From NCBI RefSeq assembly GCF_019397265.1, contig NZ_CP068985.1, forward strand, positions 8,117,001 to 8,181,000: a stretch of DNA of 64,000 bases. The letters are read 5' to 3'. Every line of letters starts with the position of its first letter. The stretch's first letter is position 1. The notes under the pieces were generated by a model. It was not told where the DNA came from and made no database searches. It saw only the letters and a list, made by a program, of their open reading frames with translations. Shown one piece after another: positions 25,587 through 34,262 of this stretch. This DNA comes from Nonomuraea coxensis DSM 45129. Its GTDB lineage: Bacteria > Actinomycetota > Actinomycetes > Streptosporangiales > Streptosporangiaceae. The position numbers and the translations under genes were made by a program.

Positions 25587-26807
25587 CTACGACGGCTGGT
25601 CGGCCGGCACCCTGCTCTCGGGACGTTCCGTCCCGCTTCGTGCGGTGGACGGCGGTCGTCGCCGGTGCAGCAGGAGCGCGGTCAGGCCGCCCGCGACCAG
25701 GCCCCAGAACGCCGCGCCGATGCCCATGATCGTCATCCCCGACGCGGTGACCACGAACGTGACCACCGCGGCCTCCCGCCCCTCCGGTTCGGTCACCGCC
25801 TGGGCCAGTGACGAGCCGAGCGCCGACAGCAGCGCGAGGCCGGCCACCGCCGTGACCAGCACGGGCGGGGACAGCAGCACCAACGCCATGGCCAGGCCGG
25901 CGCCGAGGCCGAGCGTCAGCTGTCCGGCGCCGAGGGCCACGGTCGCGATCCATCGGCGGCCGGGGTCGGGGTGGGTGTCCGGGCCGGCGGTCAGCGCCGC
26001 GGTGATCGCGGCCAGGTTGACGGCGTGGCCGCCGAACGGCGCCGCCGCCGCGCTCGCCAGGCCGGTCGTGACGAGGACCGGGCGCAGGGGCGGCGTGTAC
26101 CCGTACGTCGCCATGACGGCCATGCCGGGGACGTTCTGCGCGGCCATGGTGACGAGGAACAGCGGGATGGCGATGCTCACCACCACGGACGGGTTCAGCG
26201 TCGGGGTGGTCAGTTCGACCGCGGGCCCCAGCGCCGCGCCGGACAGGCCGTCGCCCGGCCCTTGGACCGCGATGGCGACGACCGCCACGACGAGCGCGCC
26301 GGGAACGGACCACTGCCGCACGTACCGCTGTAACACCGCCCAGGTCAGGACGACGGGGACGGCCAGCAGCGGGATGTCGACGACGGCACGTACCGGTGCG
26401 GTGCACAGGCTGAGGATGACGCCCGCCAGCATGGCGCCGGCGATCGGACGCGGGATGGCGGCGACCGCCCTGGCCGGCCACGGCGAAAGGCCGGCCAGGA
26501 CGATGAGCCCGGCGCAGACGATGAACGCGCCGACCGCGGCGGGGAAACCGCCGGGCACGGGACCGGTCGCCACCAGCAGCGCCGCGCCGGGCGTCGACCA
26601 GGCGATGCTGATCGGCATGCGGTGGCGCAGCCCGAGGAAGAGCGCCGCCGCGCCGACGCCGCAGCAGAGGGCGAGCAGCCCGGACGCGGCCTGCCCGGGC
26701 GTCGCCCCGACGGCGCGCAGCCCGGCGAGCACGACGGTGAACGAACTGGCGTAGCCGACTATCGCGCTGACCAGCCCCGCCATGACGGCCTGCACCCGCA
26801 TGCCCAC
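25587..26807 (-). CDS. BenE-type benzoate/proton symporter
   Basis: A 406-aa secondary transporter of the BenE family with about 12 helices. Visible family features are SSFTVVLAGLRAVGATPGQA near the N-terminus, ISIAWSTPGAALL, PLFLVTMAAQNVPGMAVMA and PFGGHAVNLAAITAAL. BenE proteins take up benzoate or related aromatic acids with protons. It is divergent from the XRE-cupin gene, with a perfect palindrome between. The C-terminal 25 residues are polar and probably cytoplasmic. The true substrate is inferred from the family only. Confidence 0.88.
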   Translation of the reverse strand: MGMRVQAVMAGLVSAIVGYASSFTVVLAGLRAVGATPGQAASGLLALCCGVGAAALFLGLRHRMPISIAWSTPGAALLVATGPVPGGFPAAVGAFIVCAGLIVLAGLSPWPARAVAAIPRPIAGAMLAGVILSLCTAPVRAVVDIPLLAVPVVLTWAVLQRYVRQWSVPGALVVAVVAIAVQGPGDGLSGAALGPAVELTTPTLNPSVVVSIAIPLFLVTMAAQNVPGMAVMATYGYTPPLRPVLVTTGLASAAAAPFGGHAVNLAAITAALTAGPDTHPDPGRRWIATVALGAGQLTLGLGAGLAMALVLLSPPVLVTAVAGLALLSALGSSLAQAVTEPEGREAAVVTFVVTASGMTIMGIGAAFWGLVAGGLTALLLHRRRPPSTARSGTERPESRVPADQPS

Positions 26808-26834
26808 CCTCGATTCGCCAGGCTTTCCATGACC

Positions 26835-26850
26835 GTTCCGTTTACGGAAC
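26835..26850. promoter_or_regulatory. Perfect palindrome between benE and XRE gene
   Basis: GTTCCGT-TT-ACGGAAC is an exact 7-bp inverted repeat with a two-base centre, 28 bases upstream of the benE-type start and 61 bases from the XRE-cupin start. It is a strong candidate operator for the XRE-cupin protein controlling both genes. Confidence 0.65.
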
Positions 26851-26910
26851 GAACCCTAACGAGGTGGCCACCGTGGGACAAGTCCGGCGGCGGAATGCGA
26901 GGATTGCCGG

Positions 26911-27453
26911 GTGGACGGCCGTGAGACGGATATCGGGAGCCGGCTGCGGCGGCTGCGGGAGGCCCGCGGCATCTCCCTGTCAGCGCTGGCCCGCAGCGCC
27001 GGCATCGGCAAGGCCACCCTGTCCGGCCTGGAGCTGGGCACCCGCAATCCGACGCTGGAGACGCTCTACGCGGTGGCGGGAGCCTTGGGCGTGCCGTTGA
27101 CGGCCCTCGTCCTGGAGGCCGGCGCACCGGCCGCGGAGGCCGTCCGCGTGCCGGGGTCCGCCGTGACGGCGACGCTGCTGGAGGTCTTCGAGGAGCCGAC
27201 CGCGACGTTCGAGCTGCTGCGCATGCGCGTCCGGCCCGGCGTCGTGCAACACTCGCCGCCCCACGCCCCCGGCGTGACCGAACACGTCACGGTGTACGCG
27301 GGCGTGCTGCGCGCCGGCCCTGCCGACGCCCCTCTGGTGGCCGCGCCGGGCGAGCACATCTCCTGGCAGGCCGACGTCCCCCACGTCTACGGCACCATCG
27401 GCCCGGACGAGGCGCTGGCCACTCTGCTGATCCGCTCCCCCCGGCAGACCTGA
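26911..27453 (+). CDS. XRE-cupin transcriptional regulator
   Basis: A 180-aa regulator with an XRE helix-turn-helix (about 8-62: LRRLREARGISLSALARSAG, GKATLSGLELGTRNPTLETL) and a C-terminal cupin-type sensor domain (about 90-175: HSPPHAPGVTEHVTVYAG, PGEHISWQADVPHVY). Such proteins often repress a neighbouring transporter and sense its substrate. GTG start at 26911. It is divergent from the BenE-type gene with a shared palindrome. Confidence 0.87.
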   Translation: MDGRETDIGSRLRRLREARGISLSALARSAGIGKATLSGLELGTRNPTLETLYAVAGALGVPLTALVLEAGAPAAEAVRVPGSAVTATLLEVFEEPTATFELLRMRVRPGVVQHSPPHAPGVTEHVTVYAGVLRAGPADAPLVAAPGEHISWQADVPHVYGTIGPDEALATLLIRSPRQT

Positions 27454-27465
27454 GCCGCCGCAGGC

Positions 27466-27500
27466 GCCGCCGGGTTCCGCGCCCCCTCAACACCGGCGGC
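27466..27500 (+). terminator. Hairpin after XRE-cupin gene
   Basis: GCCGCCGG (27466-27473) pairs with CCGGCGGC (27493-27500) across a 19-base loop, just past the XRE-cupin stop. No T-tract is present. Confidence 0.35.
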
Positions 27501-27553
27501 CGGGATCTGTAGAGTCGGCGGTCGCCGTCCGGCTCACCGCGAAGGACTGTCCG

Positions 27554-28816
27554 ATGCTCATTCGCCGCGTTTCGCTCGTCGCCGTGCTCGCCCTCGTCGC
27601 GTCTCTGATCAGCCTGGTGCCGGCACATGCCTGGGCGCCGTCTGTCGAGTCCTCGGGTGTGCCGTTACCTGGGGGGATATATCCGGGCTCGTCCCGTTAC
27701 AGCAGTGCCGGGTACTACCAGTACGCGCCGTCCATCGTGCAGACGTCCGCCACCCAGCGGATCATCTACTACTGCGCCAACACGGTCGAGTACGTGCCGG
27801 GCAGCGGCAACGCGCTCGCGGCCACGCACGATCACGTCCTGTTCAACGTCGGCACGCGGCAGCAGAACGGGTCGTACACGTGGGGCGCCACCCAGGTGGC
27901 GCTGCGGCCCCGCCTGCAGCCGGGGGACCCGCACCACCAGCCGGGCGTGCCGAGCTGGGCGGCGTACCACATCTGCGACCCGGACGTCGTCAAGGGCCGG
28001 TTCGCCTACACGACGCCCCAGACCGGGGAGCAGGTCTACACGTGGGCGATGTTCTTCACCGCCGCCGACAACAACGACCACGGCGCGGACGGGCGGTTCA
28101 ACGTGGTCGGCGTCGCCCTCGCGACCTCACCCCTCGGCCCGTGGACGATCGTCGCGTCCCCGGTCATCGACATCACCGAGCCCGACTACAACGCGGCCGG
28201 GTACGGCGTCGGCCAGCCGAGCGCGACCAGCGTCGACCAGCAGGGGAAGCTGCTGCTGTTCTACAGCGGGCTGGACTGCGCCGCGCTGGACGCGCCGGAC
28301 CCGTCCTGCGACGGCACCAGCCGCGGCACCGCCGTGCGCACGCTGGACCTGAGCGACGCCGACGCGCCCGTGCTCGGCGAGAGGTCGTTCGTCACCACGG
28401 CCGGTCTCACGCCGGAGCCGTTCCTGCCGAACTCCGGGCGGTTCCTGCACAACGCGTCCTGGGCGTACGACCCGGAGCGGAAGTCGTTCGTCGTCTCCCG
28501 GGACACCGGGGCGCTCGACGGCAACGAGGTGCAGGCGAATGTCGAGGTCGACCGGATAGCGGGATCGAGCATCTGGACGGGCGGCGGCGTCTGGACCGTC
28601 GTCGGCCAGATCACCAGCGCCCAGACGGGCTACCGGTGGAACCACAACTCCGGCCTGGTCCGGGGCCCCTACGGTGGTCTGGCCTATCAGCGCCCGCAGG
28701 ACTACTCGGGCGTCGACGTGTACTTCGCCACCGAACCAGGACCGGCCGCCGGCACCACGCCGCCCTGGGACGGTTACTTCAGGTACCGCATGTTCCACAG
28801 CGCCTCTCCCCTGTGA
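27554..28816 (+). CDS. Secreted beta-propeller-like protein
   Basis: A 420-aa exported protein: signal peptide 1-26 (LVSLISLVPAHA-type core, cleavage after AHA), then about 390 residues of strand-rich sequence. Repeated elements such as YYQYAPSIVQ, YHICDPDVVKG, GYGVGQPSATSVDQQGKLLL, FLHNASWAYDPERKSF and GYRWNHNSGLVRGPYGGLAY resemble the blade starts of five-bladed propeller glycosidases (GH43/GH68/GH117-like), where Asp/Glu residues sit at equivalent points. The catalytic trio cannot be assigned with certainty, so it may be a glycoside hydrolase or a non-catalytic propeller. Confidence 0.6.
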   Translation: MLIRRVSLVAVLALVASLISLVPAHAWAPSVESSGVPLPGGIYPGSSRYSSAGYYQYAPSIVQTSATQRIIYYCANTVEYVPGSGNALAATHDHVLFNVGTRQQNGSYTWGATQVALRPRLQPGDPHHQPGVPSWAAYHICDPDVVKGRFAYTTPQTGEQVYTWAMFFTAADNNDHGADGRFNVVGVALATSPLGPWTIVASPVIDITEPDYNAAGYGVGQPSATSVDQQGKLLLFYSGLDCAALDAPDPSCDGTSRGTAVRTLDLSDADAPVLGERSFVTTAGLTPEPFLPNSGRFLHNASWAYDPERKSFVVSRDTGALDGNEVQANVEVDRIAGSSIWTGGGVWTVVGQITSAQTGYRWNHNSGLVRGPYGGLAYQRPQDYSGVDVYFATEPGPAAGTTPPWDGYFRYRMFHSASPL

Positions 28817-28934
28817 CCGGCCAGGGCGGAAAATCGTTTGCCCCGTGCGGCGGGGGTCGGGGAACGTGGAGGCGCACCCGCCGCCGTGATGCCGGCCGGC
28901 CCACTCCCCCTTTCGTTCAGCGAAGAGAGCGTCC

Positions 28935-30074
28935 TTGTCTGAGCAGCACTCCGCCATGGCCACGGTCACCGTGTTCGCCTCCCCCACGAGCTGGATCGAG
29001 TCCGACGCCGTCGCGCAGTGTCATCAGGTGGCCGCGCTCGACGGCATGAGGCACGTCGCCGCCATGCCCGACCTGCACCCCGGCAAGGGCGCCCCCATCG
29101 GGGCCGCCATGACGTCGGCCGTGCTCTACCCGTTCCTGGTGGGGTCCGACATCGGCTGCGGCATCGCCGTGTTCCCCATCGAGCTCAGGCGCGTCGTGCC
29201 CGAGAAGCTGGCCGCGCGGTTCCCCGATCTCGACCGGGCGCTCGACCCCGAGCGGGACGCCGACGACCCCGCCTGGGACGTGCTGAAGGGCGACATTCCC
29301 GCCGGTCACGTCGAGGGTCTCGGCACGGTCGGACGGGGCAACCACTTCGTCGAGCTGGCCAGGATCGGCACCGTCTTCGAGCCCGAGCACGCGAGCCGGC
29401 TCGGGCTCGACGCCGGTGACCTGGTGCTCGTCGTCCACAGCGGCTCCCGGGGGCTGGGCGAGCGGATCCTGCGGGCGCACACCGACGCGCACGGCGCGGG
29501 CCCCGCCCCCGATCCCGGCTCCTACCTGGCGCTCCACGACGAGGCCGTACGGTGGGGGTCGCTCAACCGGCGGCTGCTGGCCGCCCGGGTGGCCCACGCC
29601 CTGGGGGCCGACCCCACCGAGCCGATCGTCGACCAGTGCCACAACCTGGTCGAGGTCCGCGACGGGCTCTACCTGCACCGCAAAGGCGCCGCGCCGGGCG
29701 ACGGCCGCGACGTGCTCATCGCCGGCACGCGCGGCACCCCGTCCTACCTCGTGGCCGGGCACGCCGGTGCGGACGCCGGCCATTCCGTGGCGCACGGCGC
29801 GGGCCGCAAGATGTCGCGCGCGGACGCGCTGCGCCGTGGGCGGGCCAAGCACACGGTCGAGGAGCTGCGCCGCACCCCCGTGGGGTCGGTGGTGGTGTGC
29901 GGGGACCGGCAGTTGCTGTTCGAAGAGGCGCCGACGGCGTACAAGCGCATCGAGCAGGTGATCGCCGACCTCGTCGCCCATGGCCTCGCCACGCCCGTGG
30001 CCACCACGGTCCCGCTGGTCACGTACAAGACGCCGGAGCTCGGGCCCACACGCCGCAAGCGGGGGCGTCCGTGA
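28935..30074 (+). CDS. rtcB: RNA ligase RtcB-family protein (RtcB2 type)
   Basis: A 379-aa GTP- and Mn-dependent RNA ligase that joins 2',3'-cyclic-phosphate (or 3'-phosphate) and 5'-OH RNA ends. Metal and catalytic residues are visible: Asp72/Cys75 in GSDIGCGIAVF, GNHFVEL (134-141), His168 in VVHSGSRGLG, His236 in QCHNLVE and the guanylated His287 in VAHGAGRKMSR. At about 380 aa it is shorter than canonical RtcB (around 400-480) and matches the RtcB2 branch that travels with prfH. The next gene overlaps by GTGA, so the two are translationally coupled. Likely role: repair of cleaved rRNA or tRNA. Confidence 0.92.
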   Translation: MSEQHSAMATVTVFASPTSWIESDAVAQCHQVAALDGMRHVAAMPDLHPGKGAPIGAAMTSAVLYPFLVGSDIGCGIAVFPIELRRVVPEKLAARFPDLDRALDPERDADDPAWDVLKGDIPAGHVEGLGTVGRGNHFVELARIGTVFEPEHASRLGLDAGDLVLVVHSGSRGLGERILRAHTDAHGAGPAPDPGSYLALHDEAVRWGSLNRRLLAARVAHALGADPTEPIVDQCHNLVEVRDGLYLHRKGAAPGDGRDVLIAGTRGTPSYLVAGHAGADAGHSVAHGAGRKMSRADALRRGRAKHTVEELRRTPVGSVVVCGDRQLLFEEAPTAYKRIEQVIADLVAHGLATPVATTVPLVTYKTPELGPTRRKRGRP

Positions 30075-30691
30075 GCGTGCACCTGCTCCTGTCGGCCGGG
30101 CGCGGCCCGCAGGAGTGCGCCTGGGCCCTCGCCCGGCTGCTGCGCCGCCTGGAGACCGACGCCGCCCGGCACGGCCTGGAGACCCGCCGGGCCGACACCG
30201 TCCCCGGCGACCGGCCCGGCACCTACCGGTCGGTCCTCGTCAGGATCGCCGGAGCGGGCGCCGAGGAGTTCGCCGCCTCGTGGACCGGGACGCTGTGCTG
30301 GCAGGCCCCCAGCCCGTACCGTCCCAGCGCCGGCCGCAAGAACTGGTATGTCATCGCCCGGCCGTGCCAGGTCGACGTCCCGCGCACGACGTTCGCGGAG
30401 GCGGACGTCGACATCGTCGCCTGCCGCACCGGAGGCCCCGGCGGCCAGCACCGCAACAAGGCCAGCACGGCGGTGCGGGCCACCCACCGGCCCACCGGGA
30501 TCGTCGTCGTGGTCGACACCGAGCGGCAGTTCAGCCTCAACCGCCGCATCGCCCTGCGGCTGCTGCGCGAGCGCGTCGAACGCGGCGACGAGGCGGCGGA
30601 GCGCGCCGTCACCGCCGCCCGCCGGCGCGTCCACGACGAGCTCGTACGCGGCGACCCCGTCCGCGTCGAACGCCCCGAGACCCCGTCGTGA
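30071..30691 (+). CDS. prfH: Peptide chain release factor-like protein PrfH
   Basis: A 206-aa release-factor homologue without a stop-codon-recognition domain. The catalytic loop is intact: RTGGPGGQHRNKAST, with GGQ at 124-126. The GTG start at 30071 overlaps the rtcB stop. In other bacteria PrfH frees peptides from ribosomes whose 16S rRNA has been cut in the decoding centre, while its partner RtcB2 reseals the break. The tight coupling here supports the same ribosome-rescue function. It ends six bases from the convergent haemoglobin gene. Confidence 0.92.
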   Translation: MSVHLLLSAGRGPQECAWALARLLRRLETDAARHGLETRRADTVPGDRPGTYRSVLVRIAGAGAEEFAASWTGTLCWQAPSPYRPSAGRKNWYVIARPCQVDVPRTTFAEADVDIVACRTGGPGGQHRNKASTAVRATHRPTGIVVVVDTERQFSLNRRIALRLLRERVERGDEAAERAVTAARRRVHDELVRGDPVRVERPETPS

Positions 30692-30697
30692 GGCGAC

Positions 30698-31147
30698 TCA
30701 GCGTTGCGGGCCGTCCCACGACCACCGGGGGATGCTCAACCCCTCCGGCACGTCGGCCGCCGACTCCGGGTAGCGGGCCATGCTCGTGGTGGTGGCCCAG
30801 GCGAAGTAGTCGTGAAGCACCTGACGCAGCGGCTCCCCCTCGGCCAGCCCCACGTCGCCGAGAGCCTGGTCGAAGCAGGCGATCGCGCGGCGGTCCATCT
30901 CCTCGTGCTTGCCGTTGCCGCTGTGCAGGCGCACGACGAACGTCTCGTCGCCGCACTCCTTCGAGTAGGCGGCCGGCCCGCCGAGCGCCTCGGCCCAGTA
31001 GGCGGCCAGCCGCTCGCTGTGCCGAGGGTGGAAGCCGCGGCTGAAGGCGTGGCCCACCACCTCGTCCACCATCACGCGGGCGTGCCACGCCTCGGCGAGG
31101 CGGAGCAGGCCCTCGCTGCCGCCCACGGCCGTGTACACGGTCTCCAT
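30698..31147 (-). CDS. Truncated haemoglobin (group II-like)
   Basis: A 149-aa globin of the truncated 2-on-2 type. It starts METVYTAVGGSEGLLRLAEA and contains FSRGFHPRHSERLAAYWAEALGG, then a segment with the likely proximal haem His (His75 or His81, in RLHSGNGKHEEMD) and FAWATTTSMARYP at the end. Group II globins bind O2 or NO and often act in detoxification. The Met at 31147 is chosen over an upstream GTG that lacks homology. It is alone on its strand and convergent with prfH. Confidence 0.82.
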   Translation of the reverse strand: METVYTAVGGSEGLLRLAEAWHARVMVDEVVGHAFSRGFHPRHSERLAAYWAEALGGPAAYSKECGDETFVVRLHSGNGKHEEMDRRAIACFDQALGDVGLAEGEPLRQVLHDYFAWATTTSMARYPESAADVPEGLSIPRWSWDGPQR

Positions 31148-31229
31148 GCCCCCGAGGATGCCAGGGCCCACCGACAATTCGCGCCCCGCGCCGCGGTCAG
31201 GTGCGAGCGGGCGGGCGGAAGACCTGGTG

Positions 31230-31350
31230 GCTGTGGGCTTGGCGATCCCGGGCGGCCCAGGGCGTACAGCAGGAGGAGCGGCTTGTGCGGGGCGCGCTCG
31301 CCGCCCCTGGTCCAGCGCCGGATCTCGGCGATCCGCTCGATCCAGTCCAC
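31230..31350 (-). pseudogene. HNH/McrA-type restriction endonuclease N-terminal fragment
   Basis: A minus-strand frame opening at 31350 reads MDWIERIAEIRRWTRGGERA followed by PHKPLLLLYALGR, the typical N-terminus of actinomycete HNH endonucleases of the ScoMcrA type that restrict modified DNA. Similarity stops after about 35 residues and the rest is out of register with any such protein. Only this N-terminal stub survives. Confidence 0.6.
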
Positions 31351-31381
31351 GGTCGGCCAGTGTAGAGCGGTTTCCCGCCTG

Positions 31382-32428
31382 TCAGGGGATGCGCCAGGTG
31401 TCGCCTGCCGTGAGCAGGGCGTTCAGGTCGCCGGGGCCTTCCGCGGCGATGGCCTGGTCGAGCTGCTGGGTCATCAGCGTCTCGTAGGAGGGCCGGTCGA
31501 CGCTGCGGAAGATGCCGATCGGGACGTGCTCGAAGGCGGGCTCGTCGAGGCGGGACAGGGCGAAGGCGAGGCTGGGGTCGGGGTGGTGCGCGTCGTGGAG
31601 GAGGATCTGCTCCTCGGTCACGCTGGTGCGGGCCACGACCTCGATGCCGCCGCCGGCGGCGCGGACGACGGCCTTGGTGGCGCTGGCGATCGGCTGCCCG
31701 TGCTCCAGGCGCAGCGTGATGTCCTCACGCAGGCCGGGGTCCTTGAGCGGTTCGAAGGCGTTGTCGTTGAAGATGTTGCAGTTCTGGTAGATCTCGACCA
31801 GGGAGGTGCCGCGGTGGGCGGTGGCCTCGCGCAGCACGGCTTGCAGGTGCTTGCGGTCGGAGTCGATGGTGCGGGCGACGAAGGAGGCTTCGGCGCCGAT
31901 GGCCAGCGAGATCGGGTTGAACGGCTTGTCCAGCGAGCCCATCGGCGTCGATTTGGTGATCTTGCCGACTTCGCTGGTGGGGGAGTACTGGCCCTTGGTC
32001 AGCCCGTAGATGCGGTTGTTGAACAGCAGGATGTTGAGGTTGACGTTGCGGCGCAGGGCGTGGATGAGGTGGTTGCCGCCGATGGACAGGGCGTCGCCGT
32101 CGCCGGTGACGACCCAGACGCTGAGGTCGGGGCGGGAGGCGGCCAGGCCGGTGGCGATGGCGGGGGCGCGGCCGTGGATGGAGTGGAAGCCGTAGGTGTT
32201 GAGGTAGTAGGGGAAGCGGGAGGAGCAGCCGATGCCGGAGACGAAGACGATGTTCTCGCGCTTGAGGCCGAGTTCGGGCAGGAAGGACTGGACGGCGGCG
32301 AGGATGGCGTAGTCGCCGCAGCCGGGGCACCAGCGCACTTCCTGGTCGGACTTGAAGTCCTTCAGGCTCTGCTTGGCGTCGGTCTTGGGGACCAGGCTGA
32401 GGCCCTGGCCGTTGACGAGCTCAGTCAC
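31382..32428 (-). CDS. korB: 2-Oxoglutarate:ferredoxin oxidoreductase subunit beta
   Basis: A 348-aa beta subunit of a 2-oxoacid:ferredoxin oxidoreductase, the thiamine-diphosphate-binding part. Cys34 and Cys37 in RWCPGCGDYAI begin the [4Fe-4S] ligand set, GIGCSSRFPYY supplies another, and the ThDP motif is GDGDALSIGGNHL. It turns a 2-oxoacid and CoA into acyl-CoA and CO2, reducing ferredoxin. The GTG start at 32428 overlaps the korA stop by eight bases. Length and sequence match actinobacterial KorB, which usually serves 2-oxoglutarate, but the catabolic surroundings allow another substrate. Confidence 0.93.
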   Translation of the reverse strand: MTELVNGQGLSLVPKTDAKQSLKDFKSDQEVRWCPGCGDYAILAAVQSFLPELGLKRENIVFVSGIGCSSRFPYYLNTYGFHSIHGRAPAIATGLAASRPDLSVWVVTGDGDALSIGGNHLIHALRRNVNLNILLFNNRIYGLTKGQYSPTSEVGKITKSTPMGSLDKPFNPISLAIGAEASFVARTIDSDRKHLQAVLREATAHRGTSLVEIYQNCNIFNDNAFEPLKDPGLREDITLRLEHGQPIASATKAVVRAAGGGIEVVARTSVTEEQILLHDAHHPDPSLAFALSRLDEPAFEHVPIGIFRSVDRPSYETLMTQQLDQAIAAEGPGDLNALLTAGDTWRIP

Positions 32429-34262
32429 TGTCGATCACGTCCTGGATGACTCCGGCCAGCTCCTCGGCCTTGAACGGGAGCCCGCGCACACGGTTGTAGC
32501 TGATGACGTCGACGAGGTAGCGGGCGCGCAGCAGCAGCGCGAGCTGGCCCAGGTTGATCTCGGGCAGCAGCACCTTGTCGTAACGCTTGAGCACCTCACC
32601 GGTGTTGGCCGGCAGGGGGTTGAGGTGGCGCAGATGGGCCTGGGCGACCTTGCCGCCGCCCGCCCTGATGCGGCGCGCGGCCGCGGCGATCGGCCCGTAG
32701 GTCGAGCCCCACCCGACGACCAGCACCTTGGCGTCGCCGTCGGGGTCGTCCACGACCAGGTCGGGGACGTCGATGCCGGCGATCTTGGCGGCGCGGGTGC
32801 GGACCATCAGGTCGTGGTTGTCGGGGTCGTAGGAGATGTTGCCGGTGCCGTCGGCCTTCTCGATGCCGCCGATCCGGTGCTCCAGCCCGGCGGTGCCGGG
32901 GATCGCCCACGGCCGGGCCAGGGTCTCGGTGTCCCGCTTGAACGGCAGGAACGCGCCGTTCTCGCCGTTGGGGGCGGTGGTGAACTCCTGGGAGATGTCC
33001 GGCAGGTCGGACACCTCCGGCAGCCGCCACGGCTCGGAGCCGTTGGCGAGATAGCCGTCGGAGAGCAGCATGACCGGCGTGCGGTACTTGACGGCGATCC
33101 TGGCCGCCTCGATGGCGGCGTCGAAGCAGTCGCTCGGCGACATCGGCGCCACGATCGGCACCGGCGACTCGCCGTTGCGGCCGAACATGGCCATCAGCAG
33201 GTCGGTCTGCTCGGTCTTGGTCGGCATGCCGGTGCTCGGCCCGGCGCGCTGCACGTCCACGATGATCAGCGGCAGTTCGGTGGTGACCGCCAGGCCGACG
33301 GTCTCGGCCTTCAGTGCCACGCCGGGGCCGGAGGTGGTGGTGACGCCGAGCGCGCCGCCGAACGCGGCCCCGAGCGCCGCGCCGACGCCGGCGATCTCGT
33401 CCTCCGCCTGGAAGGTGCGGATGCCGAACCGCTTGTGCTTGGACAGCTCGTGCAGGATGTCGGAGGCCGGCGTGATCGGGTAGGAGCCCAGGAACAGCGG
33501 CAGCTTCGCCTGCACGCTCGCGGCGATCAGGCCGTAGGCGAGGGCCTGGTTGCCGGAGATGTTGCGGTAGACGCCGGGCGCGAGGCGGGCCGGCTTGACC
33601 TCGTAGGAGACCGAGAACGACTCGGTGGTCTCGCCGTAGTTCCAGCCCGCCTGGAAGGCCGCGATGTTGGCCTTGGCGATCTCGGGCTTCTTGGCGAACT
33701 TGTTCTCGAGGAACGTGATCGTGTGCTCGGTCGGCCGGTGGTAGAGCCAGCTCAGCAGGCCGAGGGCGAACATGTTCTTGGAGCGCTCGGCGTCCTTCTT
33801 GGACAGGTCGAAGCCTTCGAGGGCCTTGACCGTGAGCGAGGTCAGCGGGACCGCGTGCACCCGCCACTCGGCCAGCGAGTCGTCCTCCAGCGGGTTGGTG
33901 GCGTAGCCGACCTTCTGGAGGTTGCGCTTGGTGAACTCGTCGGTGTTGGCGATGATGTCCGCCCCGCGCGGCAGGTCGCCGAGGTTGGCCTTCAGCGCCG
34001 CCGGGTTCATGGCCACCAGCACGTTCGGCGCGTCGCCCGGGGTCAGGATGTCGTGGTCGGCGAAGTGGAGCTGGAAGCTCGACACGCCGGGCAGCGTCCC
34101 CTGGGGCGCGCGGATCTCGGCCGGGAAGTTGGGCAGGGTCGACAGGTCGTTGCCGAACTCCGCCGTGCCCGCCGTGAATCGGTCGCCGGTGAGCTGCATG
34201 CCGTCGCCGGAGTCGCCGGCGAAGCGGATGATCACGCGGTCGAGTCGCTGTACCTGTTTCAC
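32421..34262 (-). CDS. korA: 2-Oxoacid:ferredoxin oxidoreductase subunit alpha
   Basis: A 613-aa fused gamma-alpha subunit of KorAB. The gamma domain (1-190) opens VIIRFAGDSGDGMQLTGDRF; the alpha domain (200-613) has FLGSYPITPASDILHELSKH, FQAEDEIAGVGAALGAAFGG, TTTSGPGVALKAE and LVVGWGSTYGP. The GTG at 34262 follows GGAGAG and overlaps the stop of the preceding indolepyruvate-type gene (GTGA). A much longer open frame continues upstream on this strand, but it is antisense noise within the upstream gene. Operon order: ior-like, korA, korB. Confidence 0.93.
   Translation of the reverse strand: MKQVQRLDRVIIRFAGDSGDGMQLTGDRFTAGTAEFGNDLSTLPNFPAEIRAPQGTLPGVSSFQLHFADHDILTPGDAPNVLVAMNPAALKANLGDLPRGADIIANTDEFTKRNLQKVGYATNPLEDDSLAEWRVHAVPLTSLTVKALEGFDLSKKDAERSKNMFALGLLSWLYHRPTEHTITFLENKFAKKPEIAKANIAAFQAGWNYGETTESFSVSYEVKPARLAPGVYRNISGNQALAYGLIAASVQAKLPLFLGSYPITPASDILHELSKHKRFGIRTFQAEDEIAGVGAALGAAFGGALGVTTTSGPGVALKAETVGLAVTTELPLIIVDVQRAGPSTGMPTKTEQTDLLMAMFGRNGESPVPIVAPMSPSDCFDAAIEAARIAVKYRTPVMLLSDGYLANGSEPWRLPEVSDLPDISQEFTTAPNGENGAFLPFKRDTETLARPWAIPGTAGLEHRIGGIEKADGTGNISYDPDNHDLMVRTRAAKIAGIDVPDLVVDDPDGDAKVLVVGWGSTYGPIAAAARRIRAGGGKVAQAHLRHLNPLPANTGEVLKRYDKVLLPEINLGQLALLLRARYLVDVISYNRVRGLPFKAEELAGVIQDVIDSD

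Noticed and set aside
23510..25729. A 739-codon plus-strand open frame opposite the large unknown protein
   Set aside because: Composition is typical of an antisense shadow, and the minus-strand frame has the better codon bias and start.
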